64,000 nucleotides of DNA from Dyadobacter sandarakinus (lineage in GTDB: Bacteria; Bacteroidota; Bacteroidia; Cytophagales; Spirosomataceae), in contig NZ_CP056775.1 in assembly GCF_016894445.1 (NCBI RefSeq), positions 1,118,001 to 1,182,000 of the forward strand, read 5' to 3'. The notes under the pieces are model-generated. The model did not search any database. It worked only from the letters and a program-made list of their open reading frames with translations, and was not told the DNA's origin. Position 1 is the first letter of the stretch, and the number at the start of each line of letters is the position of its first letter. Position numbers and translations under genes: made by a program. Positions 49,907 to 59,649 of the stretch are shown piece after piece.

Positions 49907-49942
49907 GCCTGAGCAGAATGATGAGAATCATTCCGCTCAGGC
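49907..49942 (+). terminator. Terminator between convergent PRC-barrel and GH2 genes
   Basis: GCCTGAGCAGAATGAT (49907-49922) and ATCATTCCGCTCAGGC (49927-49942) pair over 16 bases with one mismatch and a four-base loop, followed by TCATTTTTG. The T run overlaps the stop of the convergent GH2 gene, so the terminator serves the plus-strand genes. Confidence 0.8.
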
Positions 49943-51784
49943 TCATTTTTGTTCGCTGGCGTAGGTTCCCGAGGCAAGAAGACCCGCAGGTACGTTGAGG
50001 GCCCCTGTGGCAGAGTCGATCAATCCGTTCCGTTCGTCCTCAATGTCGGTTGCCTGTGTATATACATCGCCAGAAATGCTACGTTTCCGCAACGCTGCCT
50101 TGAATAGCGCAATCTGACTGGCCCGGGAGGTGTCGTCCTGCGGCCCGCCATAGTTTTCAAATCCAAACCCGCCCCACTCACTGACAATCAGTGGTACCTG
50201 TTTCCGGAAAAAGAACGGATCTCCCACTACCAGCGGAAATGCTGCAACCGTATCCATGTTTCCCGCTGTCAGCTCATCGAGCGTCTTTTCCCACTGTTCC
50301 AGGTTGGGGGTGTAGATGTGGGCGGTCAGGAGATCGGATTTGAGCCTTCCTTCAAAGGAGATATGCTGCCAGCCGTCATTATCCACGACAAGGAACTGCG
50401 GATAGGCAAGCTGCATGAAATGGTACATATCGGTAATGTACTGCCGTGTTTCCCTGTTGTGGGCAATGTCCTGCGCGCCCCAGTCTTCATTGTACAAACT
50501 CCATATCACAACCGACGGGTGGGTGCCGATCAAAGCAAGCATCCGCATCAGCTCGGCCCGGTGGTTTTCCCGGCTTTTCAATGTAGACTGGTGCGGGCTG
50601 GGTACTTCCACCCAGAGCAGCATCCCGATTTTATCCGCAAGCCTGTAAATGCGCGGGTCCACCCCGGCAATATGGATCCGGACCAGGTTACAGCCCAGCT
50701 CTTTCATGGCAAGCAGGTGTTTCTTGATCTGATCATAGGACGAATTTCCGGGCTGGTAAAGAATTCCGTCGAGGTATATGGCCTGATTATTCAGGAAAAT
50801 GCGGCTGCCACGGGCTTCAAATTTCCGTAATCCGAACTTGGTCTCGATTTCGGATACGCCACCCTGATCATTGACCAGTCGGGCCACCAGCCTGTAAAGG
50901 GTAGGGGATTCCGGCGACCAGACTTTTGCATCCGGTACATCCAGTACCAGGCGCTGCGACTTTTGCCCGGCGTCGAGCATGAGCGGGAATTCGTCCGTGG
51001 CGACGGGCGTGTCGTCCCTACCGGCATCAGCGGGGAACACTTTCAGTATGATTTTGTATAAACCCGGATCGTGGATGCGGGTAGTGAGGGTAAACCGTAC
51101 CAGGTTATCCTCGATAATGCTCACAACACCTACTCTCGACCGCAGCCGGTTTCTTTCCACCCGTTCCAGCCATACGCTGCGTACAGCGCCGGTAAAAGTC
51201 TGGTACCAGATGCCCCCGCGTTTGTAAACGTGTGATTCCTGCTTACCTCTCGGGATGTCTGCATCCATGCTGCTCGACACGCGCACCGTAAGGCGGTTAA
51301 CCGGCTGCAAAGCTTCCAGTTCGTAGGAAAACGAGGTGTACTCGCCCATATGCACCTGCTCTCCCTCAATCGTTGACAGCGGGTGACCATTCAGCCATAC
51401 CTGCGTTTCGTATCCGCATGCGCCGAAGGTGAGCTGCAAAATCGTATCATTTTGTTCGGTGTCCGGTACATATTCTGGCATTTTGAAGGTGCGCTCATAC
51501 CAGACTACGATCTTGTCTTTCCAGGAGGTGCCATCATGCTGGGATATGGCGAGATGCTGCTCCACGCTTCCCGGCCAATGCGCGGTTTGCGTATAGTTGT
51601 GGCTTACGTACCAGGTTTCGTTAAGGCCCCTGTCGTTCGCATCCACGGCGAAATTCCATTCGCCGTCCAGCAGGATGTATTCATTCGGCCTCAGCACGGC
51701 CCGGGGAAGATCATCTAGAAAGGTTTCTGTGTCAAAGGATGCTTCCCTGCTTTTGGAAGATCCGTAGTTGGTGCGATTCTGCAT
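49943..51784 (-). CDS. GH2 glycosidase, cytoplasmic (613 aa)
   Basis: A family 2 enzyme with the usual order: sugar-binding jelly roll (about 35-200), Ig-like domain (205-320) and TIM barrel (325-610). Acid/base Glu433 in Y-N-E-D-W, nucleophile Glu536 in V-S-E-W-G-G. Family 2 includes beta-galactosidases, beta-glucuronidases and beta-mannosidases; the closest general look is beta-glucuronidase/galactosidase, but I cannot choose. No signal peptide, so it acts on imported sugars. The gene stands alone and is not part of either PUL; about 300 bases upstream are free of genes. Confidence 0.85.
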   Translation of the reverse strand: MQNRTNYGSSKSREASFDTETFLDDLPRAVLRPNEYILLDGEWNFAVDANDRGLNETWYVSHNYTQTAHWPGSVEQHLAISQHDGTSWKDKIVVWYERTFKMPEYVPDTEQNDTILQLTFGACGYETQVWLNGHPLSTIEGEQVHMGEYTSFSYELEALQPVNRLTVRVSSSMDADIPRGKQESHVYKRGGIWYQTFTGAVRSVWLERVERNRLRSRVGVVSIIEDNLVRFTLTTRIHDPGLYKIILKVFPADAGRDDTPVATDEFPLMLDAGQKSQRLVLDVPDAKVWSPESPTLYRLVARLVNDQGGVSEIETKFGLRKFEARGSRIFLNNQAIYLDGILYQPGNSSYDQIKKHLLAMKELGCNLVRIHIAGVDPRIYRLADKIGMLLWVEVPSPHQSTLKSRENHRAELMRMLALIGTHPSVVIWSLYNEDWGAQDIAHNRETRQYITDMYHFMQLAYPQFLVVDNDGWQHISFEGRLKSDLLTAHIYTPNLEQWEKTLDELTAGNMDTVAAFPLVVGDPFFFRKQVPLIVSEWGGFGFENYGGPQDDTSRASQIALFKAALRKRSISGDVYTQATDIEDERNGLIDSATGALNVPAGLLASGTYASEQK

Positions 51785-52086
51785 CTGTTAATTTTGTTTT
51801 TGCGGTTTGACCGGTATTACTGACAAGCCAGGTGTCTCTGGCGGGACGCTTTGACCTGGTATGAATCTCCTGAAACTGCGTTCATTGTAAAAAGCTTTCA
51901 TTTTTAACAAGACTGTGCCAGGCAACAGCGAAATGATGGAGCCTCTATATAGTACTGTTCTCTTGAAATTACGTCACAGGAAGGCAGCAGAGTAGGAATG
52001 TTTAAAATAAAATTTTATTACATTTAATTTTGTAAAGTTTTTCCAAAATTTTATTTTACCTTTGAGAGGTAATAAAAAAGAAAATT
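51785..52086. other. Divergent intergenic region (GH2 / cold shock gene)
   Basis: About 300 bases without a gene. The right end is AT-rich and has a TACCTTTG box (52057-52064), matching the Bacteroidota -7 element, close in front of the cold shock gene. The expected TTG is not at ideal spacing. No clear promoter for the GH2 gene was found. Confidence 0.45.
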
Positions 52087-52278
52087 ATGAACAAAGGAAC
52101 AGTTAAGTTTTTCAACGAAACCAAAGGTTTTGGTTTTATAGCTCCTGAGAATGGGGGAGCTGACGTTTTTGTACACACATCAGGTCTTATTGATGATATC
52201 CGTGAAAACGATAGCGTGTCATACGAAGTTGAAAATGGAAGAAAAGGGCTGAATGCAGTTAACGTTACAGTTATCTGA
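52087..52278 (+). CDS. Cold shock protein (63 aa)
   Basis: A single cold shock domain with both RNA-binding motifs: K-G-F-G-F-I (RNP1) at residues 13-18 and V-F-V-H-T (RNP2) at 27-31. Normal length. Binds single-stranded RNA and acts as an RNA chaperone. The promoter box lies directly upstream, and a terminator follows, so it is a single-gene transcript. Confidence 0.96.
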   Translation: MNKGTVKFFNETKGFGFIAPENGGADVFVHTSGLIDDIRENDSVSYEVENGRKGLNAVNVTVI

Positions 52279-52299
52279 TCGTCATATATCCTGTCAGTG

Positions 52300-52332
52300 A
52301 AAATCCTCCCTGCTAAAAGGGGAGGATTTTTT
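52300..52332 (+). terminator. Terminator of the cold shock gene
   Basis: AAAATCCTCCC (52300-52310) and GGGAGGATTTT (52320-52330) form an 11-base stem with a nine-base loop and a T run. It lies 22 bases after the stop codon. Confidence 0.85.
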
Positions 52333-52402
52333 GTTTCATACCAATCTGCTTTAAGTCAATTCCGGGTAGAAAAATTTGCTTTCACCCCAATCACCAGCCG
52401 CC

Positions 52403-53326
52403 ATGAAATCATCATCATTTTCAAATCCCCAATCCCCGCGCCCGCCTGTTTCCGGCCTGCCGCGCAACACGCTTCAGCATATTGCAGGAGAGGTCCTGCT
52501 CCTGGTGGGTAAATTGCTCGCTTTGCTGATTTTCGTGTTGCTGCGCTATGTGCTCGCATATCGTAAGCAGCTGATCATTCAAAATCTTACCACATCTTTC
52601 CCGTCCAAATCTGCCGCTGAGATCAATACATTGATGCATGCCTACTACTGGCACATGAGCGACCTGGTGATCGAACCTTTCCTTTTTTATGCTGCCCCGG
52701 CGACACTCCGCGGCCGTCTTGCTACCTACACCAATCCCGAGCTCCTGGAAAAGCTGTACCGTATGGACAAGCAGGTAATCGTATTTGCCTCTCACTATGG
52801 CAATTGGGAATACCTGATCGGGCTTCCTCAAAAAACGAGCTATGACGTTTACACGGCCTATTCTCCGATCAAAAACCGCCGGATCGATATGCTGATGGTA
52901 GGACTGCGTTCATTTATGGGTGTCAAGCTGATTCCCAAGCAAGGATTTTACCGGCAGGCATTGTCGCTGCTGAGGCAAAGCGGGCTTCCTAAGCTCCTCG
53001 TCATCATCGCCGACCAGCGCCCGGCGCCCGGAAGCAACAAGTTCCACATCCCGTTTCTCGATCAGGATACGGCTGTACAAACCGGCGGAGAGCGCATGGT
53101 TGCTTCGTCGGATGCGACAGTGGTGTATGTGGAAGCACATAAAAGCGCCCAGTTCAAGTATGAGTTCACTTTTTCGCTCATGGAAAATGCCGATCCTGCC
53201 ATACCCATGGGCATTACAAAAGCATACTACCGCATTCTCGAAAACAGCATCTGGAAGTCTCCGTCGTACTGGCTATGGTCGCACAACCGCTGGAAAATGC
53301 AGCCTGGTGAAATGGTGCAGGCCTGA
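52403..53326 (+). CDS. LpxL/HtrB-type lipid A acyltransferase (307 aa)
   Basis: A membrane-bound acyltransferase that adds a secondary fatty acid to lipid A or a related lipid. One hydrophobic segment at about 27-52 anchors it. The catalytic motif H-x4-E is seen in S-H-Y-G-N-W-E near residue 135, and the block R-P-A-P-G is kept. The ATG at 52403 is preferred because an upstream in-frame start would add unrelated residues. Single gene between the cold shock gene and the second PUL. Confidence 0.88.
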   Translation: MKSSSFSNPQSPRPPVSGLPRNTLQHIAGEVLLLVGKLLALLIFVLLRYVLAYRKQLIIQNLTTSFPSKSAAEINTLMHAYYWHMSDLVIEPFLFYAAPATLRGRLATYTNPELLEKLYRMDKQVIVFASHYGNWEYLIGLPQKTSYDVYTAYSPIKNRRIDMLMVGLRSFMGVKLIPKQGFYRQALSLLRQSGLPKLLVIIADQRPAPGSNKFHIPFLDQDTAVQTGGERMVASSDATVVYVEAHKSAQFKYEFTFSLMENADPAIPMGITKAYYRILENSIWKSPSYWLWSHNRWKMQPGEMVQA

Positions 53327-53478
53327 TTGCAGGGAAACCAATCGGGTATAAAGTCCGGACAGCTGTTGCCGCCTGGCCCGTGTGCTTCGGACGTAAAAGC
53401 GGTTTAATGACTCTTAATGCGGTATAAGCTCCTTCTTTGCCCAGCTACAGGCAATTTTAAAACTATTAATCTATAAAG

Positions 53479-53508
53479 TTGGTAGAATAAATAGTTTACA
53501 TAATTTTG
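53479..53508 (+). promoter_or_regulatory. Bacteroidota-type promoter of the sulfatase PUL
   Basis: TTG (53479-53481), 19 bases, then a perfect TAATTTTG (53501-53508). About 45 bases of leader separate the predicted start from the SusC ATG at 53561. Confidence 0.7.
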
Positions 53509-53560
53509 CGGCCATGTTCCGGCTTTTTGCCGGGAGCCTCATCTGGTAAACTATTCTGCT

Positions 53561-56500
53561 ATGCCCCAATTTTTCCATGCTCAACAATTCCGAAAACTTA
53601 CCCTGGGCTTGCTGCTCCTGGCCTTGCCGGGATTCGCCCAAACCCGTATCCAGGGAAAAGTAACTTTTGCCACGGACCAGTCCGCCTTGCCGGGCATCAA
53701 TGTACTGATCAAAGGCTCCACGACCGGGACAACCACCAATGCCGACGGTATTTACGAGATCCAGGGTGGTGAGGAAGCTGTACTGGTGGTTTCCGGTATT
53801 GGCTATCTCACCCAAGAAATACCTGTAAAGCGTCGCTCGCAGGTGAATGTGCAGCTCAGCGATGACACCCGCCAGCTGAATGAGCTCGTGGTCGTCGGCT
53901 ACGGCACACAGAAAAAGCGTGATCTCACCGGCTCGGTCAGTTCGCTGGATGCCAAAGACTTTAACAAAGGCGTACAAACATCAGTAGACCAGCTTATTGC
54001 GGGCCACTCGCCGGGTGTTCAGGTGACGCAGTCCAGCGCTGAGCCGGGTGGTGGCGTAACGATCCGCATCCGCGGTGCCAATTCCATTAATGCCAACAAT
54101 GAGCCGCTCTATGTAATTGACGGACTTCCGATCAACAATACCTCGGTAGTGCCCAGCTCCACGGTAGTTTCTGAACCCGCAGCCAGGAATCCGCTGAATG
54201 CATTGAACCCCAATGATATCGAGTCTGTCGAAATTCTGAAAGATGCTTCGGCTACTGCCATTTACGGATCACGGGGTGCAAACGGGGTGATCCTGATCAC
54301 GACCAAAAAAGGTGTGAAAGGAAAGCTGAACGTCAATTATGCACTATCTGCCGGGATTTCCGAAGTGACCAGGCGCGTACCGATGCTCAATGCAAAGCAG
54401 TACATCGGTTTGCTCAATGACCTCCGCGCCGACCAGAAGCAGGCACCTGAATTTTCTGCTGAGCAGATTGCGCAGATTGGCGACGGTACCTACTGGCAGG
54501 ATCAAATCTTTAAGACGGGATCGGTACAGAACCATCAGCTCAGCTTTTCGGGCGGGCAGGACAAGTTCAACTATTACGCTTCGCTCAATTACCTCGATCA
54601 GAAAGGGGTGGTAATCAGTTCCGGGATCAAAAAGTATGTAGGGCGCGTCAATCTGAATTATACCGATGAAAAGTTCAAATTCGGATTGAGCCTGAATTCC
54701 AGCAATGTAAAGGATGACTTTGTGCCCAATGGCGTGAGCGTAAACGAAAGTGCGGGCGTGATCAACACCGCCATTTTTCAGGATCCCACCCTGACCATTA
54801 AAAATCCGAATGGTACATGGACACAAACCCAGATCGTGAACCTTGAAAACCCGGTGGGCCTGGCCAATGAAGTGAGTGATTTTGCCACTACCAACCGGAC
54901 TTTCGCGAGCATTTTTGCCGAGTACTATTTCCTTCCCGAGCTGTCTGCAAAAATCAACTTTGGTACAGACCGGCAGGACTCCCGCCGCGATATTTTTACC
55001 TCCCGTCTGACCAAACGCGCAGAAGGAACAAAAGGCGTCGCCAACGTGCTTACCAGTAACTCCTATAACAACCTGATTGAGTTGACGGCACGTTACAGCA
55101 AAGCCATCAACAAAAACAACAAGCTTGAAATCCTCGGCGGCTATACTTTCCAGGAATTTGAGACCAGTACCCTGACGGCCGGCGCGCAGAACTTTCCGCT
55201 GGATGCATTAGGTACGGATAACCTTTCCGCGGGTGCGCAGAACACCTTTTCGCTGGGTTCCGGCCGGACCAAAAATCAGCTTTTGTCTTACCTGGGCCGC
55301 ATTAACTACAATTTGCTCGACAAATACCTGCTTACTGCCTCCATCCGTGCCGATGGCTCTTCAAGGTTCGGGGACAATAAGAAGTATGGATTTTTTCCTT
55401 CGGTAGCAGTGGGCTGGCGGATCAAGGATGAAGTTTTCCTGAAAAATGTAAACGCGCTCACCGATCTGAAGTTTCGCGCCAGCTACGGCGTGACGGGTAA
55501 CCAGGATATCGGAAGTTACAAGTCGCTCGTGCTGCTCGGACCGCAGGGACAGGCGATTTTCGACGGTACCCCGTACGTCGGTATTTCAACTACCCAGTTG
55601 CCCAATCCCGATCTGAAGTGGGAAACGACTACCCAGCTGGATCTCGGCATTGATTTCGGGATTCTGGAAAACAGGCTGACGGGTAGCATCGACTATTTTC
55701 ACAAGCAAACAAAAGACCTGCTCCTGCAACTACCCGTACCGCGTACCACCGGTTTTACAACGACGTTCAAGAACGTGGGCGGGCTGAAAAACTCCGGGTT
55801 TGAGCTGGGGCTTACTTCCATAAACATCACGGCACCCTTTACCTGGCGTACTTCGGCAAACTTTTCTACCATTAAAAACGAAGTGACCGATCTGGGTGAC
55901 CTGCCGTTTATTCTGGGAGGTTCAGCTGGTTTTACCAATGATTTCACGATCATCCGCAAGGGCGATCCACTGAATTCCTACTATGGGTATGTTGTCGATG
56001 GGGTTTTCCAAAACGGAGAGAACATTGGTGCATCCGCGCAGCCGCTTTCGCGACCGGGTGAGTACAGGTACCGTGATGTAAATGGCGACGGGGCGATCAA
56101 CTCGCAGGACCGCACCATCCTCGGCTCCCCTTTTCCTAAGTTTACCTACGGTTTGAATAACGATTTTACATACGGGCCTTTTAATCTTTCATTTTTCTTC
56201 CAGGGTGTGCAGGGAAGCCAGATGTTCAATCTGAACCGCACCGAATCTGAAAACCCGATCTCGTTCCGCCGCAACCGACTGCTGGAAACTTACACCGACC
56301 GCTGGACACCTACCAATCCCACCAACCAAAACTCATCGGCGATCCCGGTGGCTGTGGCCTACACGAGTAATGTCAACAGCCGCGCAGTTGAAACTGCCTC
56401 GTACCTCCGCCTGAAAACACTGCAGCTGACCTACAACTTTCCAACGGCCAAATGGAAACACGTGCGGAACGTGCAGGTGTATGTGACCGGCCAGAACCTG

Positions 56501-56629
56501 TTTACAATCACAAAGTACACCGGCTATGACCCCGAAGTCAGTGCTTTCGGCACTTCCAATGTGCGCGCAGATTACAATGCATTTCCGCTATCGCGCACCT
56601 ATACCGCGGGTTTAAGTATCAATTTTTAA
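53561..56629 (+). CDS. SusC-like TonB-dependent transporter, second PUL (1022 aa)
   Basis: Outer-membrane oligosaccharide importer. Signal peptide about 1-27 (ends G-F-A-Q), carboxypeptidase-regulatory-like domain (about 30-105, I-Q-G-K-V-T-F-A-T), plug (about 110-230, V-V-V-G-Y-G-T-Q-K-K-R-D-L-T-G-S) and barrel with a C-terminal aromatic strand. Only moderately similar to the SusC of the xylan locus, so the two import different glycans. A SusD gene follows after 10 bases. Confidence 0.95.
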   Translation: MPQFFHAQQFRKLTLGLLLLALPGFAQTRIQGKVTFATDQSALPGINVLIKGSTTGTTTNADGIYEIQGGEEAVLVVSGIGYLTQEIPVKRRSQVNVQLSDDTRQLNELVVVGYGTQKKRDLTGSVSSLDAKDFNKGVQTSVDQLIAGHSPGVQVTQSSAEPGGGVTIRIRGANSINANNEPLYVIDGLPINNTSVVPSSTVVSEPAARNPLNALNPNDIESVEILKDASATAIYGSRGANGVILITTKKGVKGKLNVNYALSAGISEVTRRVPMLNAKQYIGLLNDLRADQKQAPEFSAEQIAQIGDGTYWQDQIFKTGSVQNHQLSFSGGQDKFNYYASLNYLDQKGVVISSGIKKYVGRVNLNYTDEKFKFGLSLNSSNVKDDFVPNGVSVNESAGVINTAIFQDPTLTIKNPNGTWTQTQIVNLENPVGLANEVSDFATTNRTFASIFAEYYFLPELSAKINFGTDRQDSRRDIFTSRLTKRAEGTKGVANVLTSNSYNNLIELTARYSKAINKNNKLEILGGYTFQEFETSTLTAGAQNFPLDALGTDNLSAGAQNTFSLGSGRTKNQLLSYLGRINYNLLDKYLLTASIRADGSSRFGDNKKYGFFPSVAVGWRIKDEVFLKNVNALTDLKFRASYGVTGNQDIGSYKSLVLLGPQGQAIFDGTPYVGISTTQLPNPDLKWETTTQLDLGIDFGILENRLTGSIDYFHKQTKDLLLQLPVPRTTGFTTTFKNVGGLKNSGFELGLTSINITAPFTWRTSANFSTIKNEVTDLGDLPFILGGSAGFTNDFTIIRKGDPLNSYYGYVVDGVFQNGENIGASAQPLSRPGEYRYRDVNGDGAINSQDRTILGSPFPKFTYGLNNDFTYGPFNLSFFFQGVQGSQMFNLNRTESENPISFRRNRLLETYTDRWTPTNPTNQNSSAIPVAVAYTSNVNSRAVETASYLRLKTLQLTYNFPTAKWKHVRNVQVYVTGQNLFTITKYTGYDPEVSAFGTSNVRADYNAFPLSRTYTAGLSINF

Positions 56630-56639
56630 TGTCACGAAA

Positions 56640-58070
56640 ATGAAGAAGCTACTATATATCTTGCTGTTACTAGGTACGCTGGGCTGCGATAAGCCGCTGG
56701 AAGAAGAAGTGTTTTCTTCTTTTGGCCCCAACAACTTTTTCAAAACTGCTGATGATGCCGAGGCGCTGCTCAATGCGGCTTATGCCCTTGAACAGAAGCA
56801 GGGGACCGACGGATTCCGCAATATTTTCGTGATGGCAGAGGTGACTACCGACCTGCTCATCATCCGCGAGGGCGGACTCCGCGGGCTGGCGCAGCCGCTG
56901 GAAGATTTTACCTGGAATGCATCACACGAATTTTTCGATGTGGCCTGGACGCGTTATTACAGCGCCATATATCGCGCCAACCTGGTGATCGACAATGTTC
57001 CGAACATTGATTTTGACGAAGAAAGGAAAAAGCAGATCGTTGCCGAGGCGCGGTTCCTGCGGGCCAGCGGGTACATGTCACTGTATGATCTTTTTGGTCC
57101 GACCCCCATCATCACGAGCAGCATCAGCACCAGCGAGGACAGGCCGGCTCGGGCGACCAGGGAGGAATTTGTCAAGTTTGTGACGGATGAGCTGAATGCC
57201 GCCAGTGAGATCCTGCCCGTCAAAGCGAAGCAATACGGCCGGGCTACCAGGGGTGCCGCGCTGGCATTTCTGACCAAATTTTACCTGAACAATAAGGATT
57301 GGGCAAAAGCGGGTGAAACTGCCCAGAAGGTAATCGACCTGAATGCTTACAGCTTGTTTAACAGTGCGAACAGGGCCGATCTGTTCAAGCTGGCCAATGA
57401 AGTCAACAGTGAGTTTATCTACGTCAGACCGCACATTGCGCAGCCGGGATTGGGTACGAACTACCTTCCTCATGCAGCGCCGCCCAACTATAAATACAAA
57501 GGAACTGCCAAGGCGAACTATGCCACCCAGCTGAAAACGCTTTCCGCATTCTACGACTCGTTTGATCCGGCAGACCAGCGGCGCCAGGTGTTCCTCACCG
57601 AATATGATGACCTGAATGGCAAGCACATTGTACTCGGGCAGGATGATAAAAGAAGCTTTAAATTTGAAGAAGACCTGAACGCGACGGGTGCCGATCTGGG
57701 CAACGATTTTCCGGTAGTACGCTATGCCGATATCCTTTTGAGTAAAGCTGAGGCTTTGAACGAGCTGAATGGACCTGTTGCCGCGGCTCTTGAACTATTG
57801 AACCAGGTGCACGTGAAAGCGGGATTGAAAGCACTGACGCTGGTCGAACTCCCGACAAAAGAGGCTTTCCGCGCACAGATCCTGAAAGAAAGAGGGTGGG
57901 AGTTTTTTTCCGAGGAACTTCGCAGGCAGGATCTGATACGGCATGGCAAGTTCATCGAGTGGGCTAAGGCGCGCGGCAAGGTGGCATTTGATTACCAGGT
58001 ACTCTTCCCGCTGCCTCAAAGCGAAATCGACCGCAATCCAAATCTGAAACAGAATGAAGGTTACAAATAG
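56640..58070 (+). CDS. SusD-like glycan-binding lipoprotein, second PUL (476 aa)
   Basis: Surface lipoprotein partner of the SusC above. Lipobox ends at Cys16 (T-L-G-C-D-K). SusD repeats fill the protein, with I-V-A-E-A-R-F-L-R-A-S-G-Y near residue 134 and the usual end F-P-L-P-Q-S-E-I-D. Slightly shorter than the SusD of the xylan locus. Its last 17 bases overlap the start of the sulfatase gene, so translation of the two is probably coupled. Confidence 0.95.
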   Translation: MKKLLYILLLLGTLGCDKPLEEEVFSSFGPNNFFKTADDAEALLNAAYALEQKQGTDGFRNIFVMAEVTTDLLIIREGGLRGLAQPLEDFTWNASHEFFDVAWTRYYSAIYRANLVIDNVPNIDFDEERKKQIVAEARFLRASGYMSLYDLFGPTPIITSSISTSEDRPARATREEFVKFVTDELNAASEILPVKAKQYGRATRGAALAFLTKFYLNNKDWAKAGETAQKVIDLNAYSLFNSANRADLFKLANEVNSEFIYVRPHIAQPGLGTNYLPHAAPPNYKYKGTAKANYATQLKTLSAFYDSFDPADQRRQVFLTEYDDLNGKHIVLGQDDKRSFKFEEDLNATGADLGNDFPVVRYADILLSKAEALNELNGPVAAALELLNQVHVKAGLKALTLVELPTKEAFRAQILKERGWEFFSEELRRQDLIRHGKFIEWAKARGKVAFDYQVLFPLPQSEIDRNPNLKQNEGYK

Positions 58071-59625
58071 GTTCGTTAAAATTATATTGGGAGCTCTGGT
58101 ACTGACAATCTTGTCAGTACCAGATGCTTTTTTGTTTGGTCAGAAACGTGCCTCGGAAAAGCCCAACATCGTTGTTTTTCTGGTGGACGATATGGGCTGG
58201 CAGGATACCTCTGTGCCTTTTTGGAACAAAACCACTGACTTTAACCGGCGCTATCACACGCCCAATATGGAGCGACTGGCACGTGAAGGAATGAAGTTCA
58301 CCAATGCCTATGCCATGCCGGTATGTACGCCGACGCGCGTGAGCCTGATGACCGGCGTAAATGCAGCCCGCCACCGCGTGACCCACTGGACCTCGCCCAA
58401 CCAGAACACCAATACCGACTATGCCGATACCACGCTGAACTTTGTGGACTGGAATATCAATGGTTTCAGCCCTGAACCTGGTGTACCGCATACCTTTCAC
58501 GGCACTGCGCTGCCTGCCATCCTGCGGGATCATGGTTACTACACGATCCATAGCGGGAAGGCACATTTCGGATCAGCCGGTACCCCGGGCTCTGATCCCC
58601 GCAACCTGGGTTTTCAGGTGAATATTGCAGGAAGTGAAATTGGTCACCCGGCCAGCTACCTGGGTAAAAGCAACTATGACAGGCCGGTCAATGGTAAGCG
58701 GAACCGCAATGCAGTACCCGGCCTGAAAGCCTATCATGGCACGAATACTTTCCTGAGCGATGCGATCACCATCGAAGCATTGAGAGCATTGGATAAACCT
58801 GTTGCCGAGCACCGGCCATTCTTTTTGTACCTGGCGCACTATGCTGTCCATGTTCCGCTCGACCCGGACATGCGTTTCCTAAATAAGTACCTGAAAACCG
58901 GTCTCGACAGTTCGGAAGCGAAATATGCAGCACTGGTGGAGGGAATGGACAAAAGTTTGGGGGACCTGCTCCATTATATTGACGACAAGAAACTGAGTGA
59001 TAATACCATCATCCTGTTTATGTCGGACAATGGTGGGCTGAGCACGAAGCCGCAGCGGGGCGGGCAAGCCTGGACGCATAATCTGCCACTGAAAGCCGGC
59101 AAAGGATCTGTGTACGAGGGCGGGATCCGGGAGCCGATGCTTGTGCGCTGGCCGGGTGTCGTAAAGCCGCAAACAATTGCCGGACAGTACGTGATTGCGG
59201 AAGATTTCTTTCCAACCATTCTCGAAGTCGCGGGGGTGAAAAGTCCGGAACTGATCCAGCGGGTCGACGGGAAGAGTTTTTTACCGATTCTCAAAAATTC
59301 CGGCTTCAGGGACGATCAGCGTGAGCTGGTATGGCATCACCCAAACCGGTGGATTGCTGCCGAAGGTCCCAATATTCACTTCGCAAGCGCATTGCGGAAA
59401 GGTGACTGGAAGCTGATTTACAATCATAGGGAAGAAAAGCTGGAACTGTATAATCTGGCTGACGACATCGGGGAACAAAATGACCTTTCAGTCTTAAACT
59501 TTCATAAAACAAAGGAGCTGGCTGCATTGCTGACCAATCAGCTCCTGCGACTGGATGCGCAAATGCCGAAGTTTAAAGACACCGGAAAACAAATCAGATG
59601 GCCCAATGAACTTTTGGCCCGCTAA
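58054..59625 (+). CDS. Sulfatase, Cys-type (523 aa)
   Basis: An exported arylsulfatase-like enzyme that removes sulfate esters from glycans. Signal peptide about 1-30. The activation motif is C91-T-P-T-R, where the Cys must be converted to formylglycine by a maturation enzyme encoded elsewhere. Metal ligands Asp45-Asp46 in V-D-D-M-G and the later D-N-G-G block are present. Length and ending fit the S1 family. A perfect 13-base hairpin with a T run lies within its first 27 codons (58096-58133). Confidence 0.93.
   Translation: MKVTNRFVKIILGALVLTILSVPDAFLFGQKRASEKPNIVVFLVDDMGWQDTSVPFWNKTTDFNRRYHTPNMERLAREGMKFTNAYAMPVCTPTRVSLMTGVNAARHRVTHWTSPNQNTNTDYADTTLNFVDWNINGFSPEPGVPHTFHGTALPAILRDHGYYTIHSGKAHFGSAGTPGSDPRNLGFQVNIAGSEIGHPASYLGKSNYDRPVNGKRNRNAVPGLKAYHGTNTFLSDAITIEALRALDKPVAEHRPFFLYLAHYAVHVPLDPDMRFLNKYLKTGLDSSEAKYAALVEGMDKSLGDLLHYIDDKKLSDNTIILFMSDNGGLSTKPQRGGQAWTHNLPLKAGKGSVYEGGIREPMLVRWPGVVKPQTIAGQYVIAEDFFPTILEVAGVKSPELIQRVDGKSFLPILKNSGFRDDQRELVWHHPNRWIAAEGPNIHFASALRKGDWKLIYNHREEKLELYNLADDIGEQNDLSVLNFHKTKELAALLTNQLLRLDAQMPKFKDTGKQIRWPNELLAR
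58096..58133 (+). terminator. Terminator-like attenuator inside the sulfatase start
   Basis: CTGGTACTGACAA (58096-58108) and TTGTCAGTACCAG (58111-58123) are perfect arms of 13 bases with a two-base gap. ATGC and six T follow. It begins 26 bases after the SusD stop and lies inside the signal-peptide codons of the sulfatase. A two-base loop is tight, so the top pairs probably open. Ribosomes on the sulfatase would disrupt it; without them transcription could stop. Confidence 0.65.
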
Positions 59626-59649
59626 GACGAACCTATACCATTGATTTTC

